Shown here one piece after another: positions 17,548 through 26,500 of a stretch of DNA of 29,539 nt. The DNA lies in NCBI GenBank assembly GCA_033557675.1, contig JAWQRM010000130.1:1-29539 (forward strand), written 5' to 3'. The notes under the pieces were generated by a model. The model had not been told where the DNA came from. It did no database searches and saw nothing but the letters and a program-made list of their open reading frames with translations. This DNA is from Coptodactyla brooksi (lineage: Eukaryota; Arthropoda; Insecta; Coleoptera; Scarabaeidae). The translations under genes and the position numbers were made by a program. Within the stretch, counting starts at the first letter, position 1. Each line of letters starts with the position of its first letter.

Positions 17548-20480
17548 TTATTTAACAAATTTAAACGCAGGAATTAGCGAGAAACAAGTTAATTTTAGTT
17601 ACTGTTTGTAATTAATCACTGTCAGGAAGATTTCTTTTTAGAAACGTTTATATGTTTTTTTTGTGTCTAGTTTGATTAAAATAGGGAGTCTCGTAGACAC
17701 AAACTTTATTTATTAACACGAAAAAGTTATAAGTAAAACTTGACGTTTGAAATTAACCTAGATATAAACAACTGTCAGTCAAGTGTCATAATTGTCACTT
17801 GAAATTTACAATTCAAAATTCCAAGCGGAATTTTGCATTGTAAAAACTTAAAACAGCATTGCAAAAAAAACTGTTGCAATAAAACCCATAATAATCGATT
17901 TGTGGACATTAAATTCGCAGTAACCATTGCGGTAAATGAGTTTTTTACGGTTGGCGACACTGTCGAATCGAGCAAAATTGGCAACGCTGACTTTAAATAT
18001 CACCTTACGAACATTTCTTTAATTTAAAAACCGAAACAAGTTAATTTTAGTTATTGTTTACAATTAATCGCTTCCACAACAGATTATTTTCGTTTAGTTT
18101 GATTAACAAATCTTTATAGACACAAAAAAATACAAATAAAATTTGACGTTTGAAATTACCCTAAAAAAAATAACTGTCAGTCAAGTGATAAGTTACATAA
18201 TATTTCTGAATTCTGAATATAAGTATATAATAATAATAATTGATTTGTGGGCATGAAATTCTTCCTAATAATTGCTGTAATTAACTTCTTTACTGTTGGC
18301 AACGCTGTCGAATCAAGTAATATTGGCAACATTACTTATAAATCTGAAGTAGCAAACATTTTTTTAATTTAAAGACAGAAATAAGTTAATTTTAGTTATC
18401 GTTTATAATTAATCACTTCCAAATAAGATTATTTTCATTTAATTTGATTAAAATAAGTTGACACAATCTTTATCAACATAAAAAAAGGTACACATAAAAT
18501 TTGACGTTTGAAATTAACCTAAAAATAAACAGCTCTCAATAAAGTGATAAATTACGTGATATTTCAGAATTCTGAATAAGTATATAATAATAATTGATTT
18601 GTAGGCATGAAATTCTTCCCAATAATTGCTGTAATTAACTTCTTTACCGTTGGCAACGCTGTCGAATCTGACGTTGCAAACGCGTGTTTAATTTAAAGAT
18701 AGAAGCAAGTTAATTTTAGTTACTGTTTACGGTTAATCACTGCCAAGGAATTTATTTTCGGTTAGTTTGATTAAGAAATGAGTTAACGTTATCTTTATCT
18801 ACACGAAAATGATCCAAACAAAATTTGACGTTTGAAATTAACCTAAAAATAAATAACTGTCAGTCAAGTGATAAATTACGCAATATTTCTGAATTGTAAA
18901 AACTTATATAATAATTGATTTGTGGGCATTACATTGGCAGTAATAATTACTGTAATAATTTTTTTACTGTTGGCAGCGCTGTGGAATAACCTTACAAACA
19001 TTTTTTTTTAGTTTAATGACAGAAACGAGTTAATTTTAGTTACTGTTTATAATTAATCACCTCCAAGGAAGATTATTTTCGTTTAATTTTATTAAAATAA
19101 GTTGACACAATCTTTATGGACATAAAAAAATATACAAATAAATTTTGACGTTTGAAATTAACCTAAAAATAAACAGCTGTCAATTAAGTGATAAATTACG
19201 TGATATTTCTGAATTCTGAACAAGTATATAATAATAATTGATTTGTGGGCATGAAATTCTTCCTAATAACTGCTGTAATTAACTTTTTTACTATTGGCGA
19301 CGCTGTCGAATCAAGTGATATTGGCAACACTACTTATAAATCTGAGGTTGCAAACATTTTTTTACTTTAAAGACAGAAACAAGTTAATTTTAGTTGCTGT
19401 TTATAATTAATCGCCTCCAAATAAAATTATTTTCATTCAATTTGATTAAAATAAGTTGACACAACCTTTATCGACATAAAAAAAGATGTAAATAAAATTT
19501 GACGTTTGAAATTAAACTAAAAATAAACAGCTGTCGGTCAAGTGATAAATTACGAAATATTTCTGAATTGTAAAAACTTAAAGCTATTATAAAAAAACTA
19601 TAATAATTGATTTGTGGACATTAAATTCCTTACTGGGATAATTGATTTTTTTTTTACTATTGGCGGCTCTGTCGAATCAAATAGAATTGGCGACGCTTAT
19701 TTTTTTATTTATTTTAAATACCACCTTACAAAAAGTTTTCAAATTTCGAGACAGAAACAAGCTAATTTTAGTTATTGTTTATAATTAATCACCACCTAAA
19801 AAATATTTTCATTCAATTTGATTAAATTAAGTTGACATAATTTTTATTGACATAAAAAAAGGTACAAATAAAATTTGACGTTTGAAATTAGCCTAAAAAT
19901 AAATAGTTGTAAATCGATATACCGAACAGACATTTAGGAAAATCGATAATTTGATAGTCCTGAGTTCTGAATTGTAAAAACTTAAAACGGTTGTAAAAAA
20001 ACTTATAATAATTGATTTGTGGTCATTAAATTCGCAGTAATACTTGCGGTAATTGATTTTTTTTACTGTTGGCGATGCTGTCGAATTCAATAAAATCGGC
20101 AACGCTGACTTTAAATGCCATCTTACAAACATTTCTTTAATTTAAAGACAGAAACAAGTTGATTTCAGTTACTGTTTATAATTAATCACCTCAAAAGAAG
20201 ATTGTTTTCGTTTAATTTGATACGGAAAATATACAAATAAAATTTGACGTTTGAAATTAACCTAAAAATAAACAGCTGTCAGTCAAGTGATAAATTACGC
20301 TATATTCCTGAATTGTGAAAACTTAGTAGGGTATTGCGAAGAGAACGGTTGCGATAAAACCTGTAATAATCGATTTGCGGGCATTAAATTCGCCGTAATA
20401 ACTTCTATTGCTCTGTTTTTACTGTTGGCTGCGCCGTTCAATCGAGTAGAATTGGCAACATTGGTCGCATTGAAAAATCA
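17528..20480. repeat. Tandem array of 320-450-bp units spanning the SMYD3/sws divergent promoter
   Basis: The anchor AAGTTAATTTTAGTTA recurs near 17587, 18039, 18382, 18706, 19026, 19381, 19758 and 20156. Each unit runs through TTTGACGTTTGAAATTAACC, a CAGTCAAGTGATAAATTACG-type stretch, AATAATTGATTTGTGGGCAT, ACTGTTGGCAACGCTGTCGA and ATTGGCAACGCTGACTTTAA, then GCAAACATTT. The first unit begins inside SMYD3 coding exon 1 and includes its 5' leader; the last ends about 80 bp before the sws start codon. Copies differ by indels and point changes, so the array is not very recent. Several short ORFs here (17775-17984, 17833-18027, 19893-20132, 20287-20556) are products of the repeat. Confidence 0.85.
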
Positions 20481-20557
20481 AATTAATGGGAAATTGGCAT
20501 TGACACTGTACGCATTGTGTCTGTTTAAACGATGTTTTTGTATCGTGTTTGTGTAAA
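17548..20557. promoter_or_regulatory. Divergent intergenic region of SMYD3 and sws
   Basis: The two genes are transcribed away from this 3.0-kb interval, so both promoters must lie in it. No TATA box is evident near either start. The only sequence available for regulatory sites is the tandem array and about 80 bp of unique DNA before 20558. Exact transcription starts cannot be placed by eye. Confidence 0.6.
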
Positions 20558-23500
20558 ATGGAGGTGATAAATTTGATGACGAACATAAATAGTAGGTTCG
20601 GTACGCTGTTCGACTTTACCTGGGGCGGAGATATTTATAGTAACGTGAAAGAATCTTACGAGGTATTCGAAACTTTTTGCACGTGTTACGCGCGATTTAA
20701 TCGATCGAATTTCGCCTCTTCCAGCCGATTCACATCGCCCTGATCGTCATATTCTTAGTTGCGCTCATAGTTACGGTCATCGTGGTGAAAAGATGGCACA
20801 AACAGGGTGAGTATCGTCCCGACGGTCCGTTTGGGAGAAATTTATCTCTCGAAGGGCGCTCTCTCTCGTTCCAGAGATAATAATGAAAGAATCGCTGCTG
20901 AGACAGTCTTCGAGCAGGTTCCGGAAGAGGGACAAGGCCCTGTTTTACGGCAGGAAGATGCTGCGCAAGGTGCGGTCCATTTCCGGGCAGGTTCGCAATT
21001 CCGGACAGGGACGGAAGCGGAAAATGGTGATGAAGTTCGCTAGGAGGCTCCTCCAGCTGAAGAAGGACAACGACACGGAACAGCTGAAGGTGAGCGGTAA
21101 CCTCGAAAGCTTTTCAAAGCTGTTTTTTTCCTTGAAAAACGATTTTCAAGGATTAATGACCGCGTTAAGCGACAACATGACTGTGGGAAGCGTGAAGATT
21201 AGATAAAAGTCTGTTATGAAAACAACGAGTGTTATTTTATCGTAAGGAAACTTTATACTGCGCTGTTTGGCATTATTTTTGAATGTATAGGTTAGTTAAC
21301 TGTCAATAGTCGTTGACAGTTAACTAACTGTCAAAATTGACAGTTAGTTAACTGTCAACATTGACAGTTAACTAAGTTATCAACTGTCAAATTTGACAGT
21401 TATGATTAATTAATAATTTATTTAGTTGGTACAGCAATAATTATAGTAGCTCTACTTCTTTATACTCTCCTTCTTTAATTTGATCTTTAGGATTTGTATT
21501 TTTATTTCCAATAGGAGGCATTTTATATAATTCTTTAATTGATATTGTACTTCATGATACTTATTATGTAGTAGCTCATTTTCATTCTGTGTTATCTATA
21601 GGAGCAGTAATTGCAATTATAGCAGGATTTGTTCGTCGATTCCCCTTGTTTACTGGTTTAACTGTAAACTGTGAATTTTTAAAAATTCAATTTTTAATTA
21701 TATTTATCGGTGTTAATATATATTTCTTCGGTTTAAGAGGTAACTGTGAAAATTAACAGTTAACCAAGTTATCAACTGTCGAATTTTACAGTTAATTTAT
21801 GAATAACTTGCCTCTTGAATTTAAAATACAACTAGGTATTTTTTAAAGCACTGTTGAAACTCTTATTTATAAACAACGGTGACAGTATAGGAAGCAATTT
21901 CGTCCATATATGGTCAAAATATAAACATTCATAAGTTAACTGTCAGTTTTGACAGTTCATAATTAACTGACAATGACTTTAGTAAGTCATTTACAGTCGT
22001 TTAAGTTATCAACTGTCAAATTTTAGAGTTAATTTCTAAATAAGAGCAAAACTTACCTCTCACTTGATAGTTAAAAACTTACTTGTTAGTTAATTGTCAA
22101 TAGTCGTTGATAGTTAACTAACTGTAAAAATTGATAGTTAACTAACTGTCAAAATTGACAGTTAACTAACTGTCAAAATTGACAGTTAACTAACTGTCAA
22201 AATTGACAGTTAACTAATTTATCAATTGTCAAATTTGACAGTTAATTTATGAATAAGACCATAACTTACGTCTCGCTTCTAAATACACTATAATATAAAA
22301 TATTGAATTTTCTATCAGGCTAGAAAATGTTAAATTTTCTAGTGTAGAAATGTTAAATTATTTTCCAATATGTATTTTTTCTTACAATTATATTAATGAT
22401 AAATTAATGTGATATCAATAGTTATTGACAGTTAATAGTCAATAGTTATTTTTGCAATTTTATGATAGGAATCAATAGTATGCAATTTGAATTTTCTATT
22501 GAACTATTAGGAACTTTGAATTATTTTCGAGTATGCATTTCTTTCTATAAAACTGTAAATTTTGACAGTTAATGAACCGTCAAAATTGACAGTTTACTAA
22601 GTTATCAATAATCAAATCTGACAGTTAATTTCTGAATAAGAGCATAACTTACCTCTTGCTTCTAAATAAACTGTAATATAAAACATTGAATTTTCTATTG
22701 CGCTACAAAATGTTAAATTATTTTCCAATATATATTTTTATTACAAAACTGTCAATTTTGACAGTTAATTGAAAACTGTCAATAGTCATTGACAGTTAAC
22801 TAACTGTCAAAATTGACAGTTAACTAACTGCCAAAATTGACAGTTAACTAACTGTCAAAATTGACAGTTAACTAACAGTTAAAATTGACAGTTAACTAAG
22901 TTATCAACTGTCAAATTTGATGGTTTCTTTTAGAAAAATACTGTCGAAACTCTTCAACAGATAGTATAGAGGACAGTTTCCTTCATATCTGATCAAAATA
23001 TAAAAATTCGTAGGTTAACTGTCACTTTTGACAGCTAATAGTTAACCGTCAGTTTTGACAATTAATAATTAACTGTCAATGACATTTGTAAGTCATTTAC
23101 AGTTACCTAAGTTATCAACTTGGGTAACTCTTTTCTAAAAACACTTCCACTTCGAAATAAAACGTAATTCAACATGTGAAATGATATTTTTCCATAGAAA
23201 TAACAGTTTCGTCCATATTTAATCAAAACATAAGCATATTTTGATTTATTTATACTGTTACCATTAATTATTTGTTAATTTTTTTTATAAACCGCTCAAA
23301 GCCTTATGAATAACAGCATGATTTAAATATTGAATTTTCTACGCTACAACATTTTCTACACTTAGAAATGTTAAATTATTTTCCAATATATATTTTTTCT
23401 TATAAAACTGTCAATTTTGACAGTTAATTAACTGTCAATATTGATTAGCGATTACTTAACTGTCAAAATTAACAGTTAATTGTCAATTTCGACAGTTAAC

Positions 23501-26500
23501 TAAGTTATCAACCATCAAATTCGACAGTTAATGTATGGATAAGAGCATAACTTACCTCTCACTTGTAAATAAACTATAATATAAAATATTGAATTTTCTG
23601 TTACGCTACAAAATGTGCAATTTTCTATTGTAGAAGTATTAAATTACTTTCCAATATATATTTTTCTTATAAAACTGTCAATTTTAACCATTAATGAACT
23701 GCCAGTAGTCATTGTTAGTTAATTAACTGTCAAAATTGACAGTTAACTAAGTTATTAACTGTCAAATTTTGCAGTTAATTTATAAATAAGAGCAAAACTT
23801 ACTTACCTCTCACTTCTAAATAAAATATAAGTACATATTTTTTTAAAGCACTGTTGAAACTCTTATTTATAATTTATAAACAATTTTGTCCATATATGAT
23901 ATATGATGAAAATATAAACATTCATAGATTAATGGTCAGTTTTGACAGTTAATAATTAACTGACAATGACTTTTGTAAGTCATTTACAGCCGCTTAATTT
24001 ATCAACTGTCAAATTTTACAGTTAATTTCTAAATAAGAGCAAAACTTACCTCTCACTTCTAAATCAAATATAATTAGACATTTTGCTATTAATAACAATT
24101 TTATCCACATCTAATCAGAATATAAAATGTTTTATAATAAAAAGAAATGAAATTTTTGATTTTTTAAATTCTATGATAGAAATCAATAGTATACAACCTG
24201 AATAAAAAAATTAAATCTTTAAATTTAAAAAATTTTCTAGTGCAAAAATGTTAAATTACTTTCCAATATTTGTCTTTTCTTATAAAACTGTCAACATTGA
24301 TAGTTAACTAGGTTATAACAGTTAATTTATGAATAAGAGCATTAACTAAATAAATGCTATAATAAACTAAATAATAAACTAATAAACTAAAATATAAAAT
24401 ATTGAATTTTCTATTATTACACTACAAAATGTTCAAATTTTCTAGTTTAGAAACGTTAAATTATTTTGCAATATATGTTTTTTCTTACAATTATATTAAT
24501 GATAAATTAATATGATAATTAACTGTTAATAGTAGTCATTGACAGTTAACTAACTGTCAAAATTGACAATTAACTAAATTATCAACTGTCAAAATTGACA
24601 GTTAACTAAATTATCAACTGTCAAATTTGACAGTTAATTTATGGATAAGACCATAACTTACGTCTCGCTTCTAAATAAACTATAATATAAAATATTGAAT
24701 TTTCTATCAGGCTAAAAAATGTTAAATTTTCTAGTGTAGTCATTGACAGTTAACTAACTGTCAAAATTGACAGTTAACTAACTATCAAAATTGACAGTTA
24801 ACTAAATTATCAACCATCAAATTCGACAGTTAATTTATGAATAAGAGTAAAACTTATCGCTCACTTTTAAATAAAATATAGCTAGACATTTTTCTAAAAA
24901 AAAAAACTATTGAATACATTAAATAAAACAGAATGGTATAAGCTAAACTAAGTTATCTGATTGTAACAAAGTGTAAGAAATAGGTTATTAATTAAATATC
25001 AATATTTATAAAAGAGTGAAAATATTATAATTCAATGTATTATATGTAAAAGTACCTTTGAAATAAAATATAATGTCTGAAATTGTAAAATTATTTGTCA
25101 AATGGATATTTGATAAAGTTATATAATTTAAAATGTAACTTAAAATATAGATTTTAAATTACAGTTTGCTAAATTTAATAGTGTGTATGTATATTAAAAG
25201 AATAGTGATATAACTATGTAACTATATAACTGTAAATATGATTATTATTTAGTTAATAGTTATATTGTAGTTTAAAGTTTTTATTAACTGTTTTGGGATG
25301 TAGGTTCTGGAGCCTCCCGCGGAGTACATGCAGGAAGACGTACTCAATGATGATAGATTGCCGCCGGACGCCCTGTACATGCTGCAAAGTATCCGTATAT
25401 TCGGCCATTTCGAAAAGCCCATATTCCTGAAGCTGTGCAAGCACACGGAGATTGTGGATTTGAAGGCTGGGTCTTTTTTGTTTAAAATTGGTGAGTCTCG
25501 TTTAGTGTAAGTCCAGAAATTAATTAAAATTATTTATTCAAAAGGTGATAATGATGATAATGTGTACGTGGTCCAAAATGGGAAGATCAACGTGTACATA
25601 ACGGGCACGGACGGTTCGACGCTGAACCTGAAGGTGGTGAGGCCCGGCGAGACGATCGCTTCGCTCCTGAGCTTCATAGACGTCCTGATAGAGTCACCAA
25701 GTCAGTACAGGACGGTGTGCGCGAGGGCCGTCGAGAATTCGACCGTGCTGAAGCTGCCGATGCTGGCGTTCCAGGAGATCTTCCAGGAGAATCCGGAGAT
25801 CTTCGTCCGGATCATGCAGGTGATCATGGTGAGGCTGCAGAGGGTCACGTTCACCACCCTGCACCAGTATTTGGGGTTGACCGCGGAGCTGGTCATTCCC
25901 GTAAGTCAAGTTAAATTGTGGGCCGACGGAAATCCAATTTGCGGTCAATTTTAGACGGCCCGGAGGAAGACGGTCCTCCTGTCCAGTTCGCCGTCGAAGA
26001 TGCGCACGAAGACCAAGGAGGACATCCTGGCGGACCAGGGGCAGGGGGCCGACCTGTCGCACTTTGTGCACGTGTCGAACACCCACTACCAGGCCACGTC
26101 CGTCATTTTAGCACATAAACGGAGTAAATCGTCGGTTGAAAAGCCGAACATAGGGAATTTCGATTTGTTAACTGATACTTCATCTGCAGCTTCGGTAAGT
26201 GTAAGAATTCTAAAGTAAATAGCAGTTCAATAACTATCATGTCCAATGAGATGTGAACAAAAACCCTAAGGTCTTTCTGGAGATACATTAAAGATAAAAC
26301 TAAATAAAATATTATTCCAAATTCTAAGAAATATAGTGTTAAATCTTGTGTAGGAGGTACAGGAATTACCAAGATATTTGCAGAATACTACTTACTCTTC
26401 TGTGTATGTTAAAGCTTCTAGTAGCATTAATCAAATTTCAAAGTGCCCTGCAGCTTTTAAACAATTAAATTCTATTAAGTTCGAAATTAAGTTTGAAATT

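Larger units (their letters stand above)
21285..24900. repeat. Palindromic TGACAGTTAA-family repeat array in sws intron 3
   Basis: This is the longest block of the family. At 22130-22215 and 22790-22905 it contains perfect to near-perfect runs of a 24-bp unit, TTGACAGTTAACTAACTGTC plus AAAA, itself a 9-bp inverted repeat with a 4-base centre. These sit inside larger units of about 220-330 bp with TTTCTAGTGTAGAAATGTTA, AATTATTTTCCAATATATAT, TTTTTCTTATAAAACTGTCA, TTTATGAATAAGAGCAAAAC and ACTTCTAAATAAA segments. No coding potential. Confidence 0.87.
21090..25303 (+). other. sws intron 3, 4.2 kb, satellite plus NUMT
   Basis: This intron lies between the QLKKDNDTEQLK exon and the VLEPPAEYMQED exon. 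It holds about 200 bp of unique DNA, the palindromic repeat array (21285-24900) with an embedded cox1 fragment, and 400 bp of plain AT-rich DNA (24900-25303) in which I recognise nothing. Confidence 0.85.

Noticed and set aside
19893..20132. 79-codon minus-strand ORF MFVRWHLK...
   Set aside because: It is one unit of the tandem array; the frame is broken in sister units. Treated under the array finding.
21288..21412. CRISPR-like regular palindromic repeats
   Set aside because: Eukaryotic intron; the spacers are themselves repeats and there are no unique spacers or cas genes.
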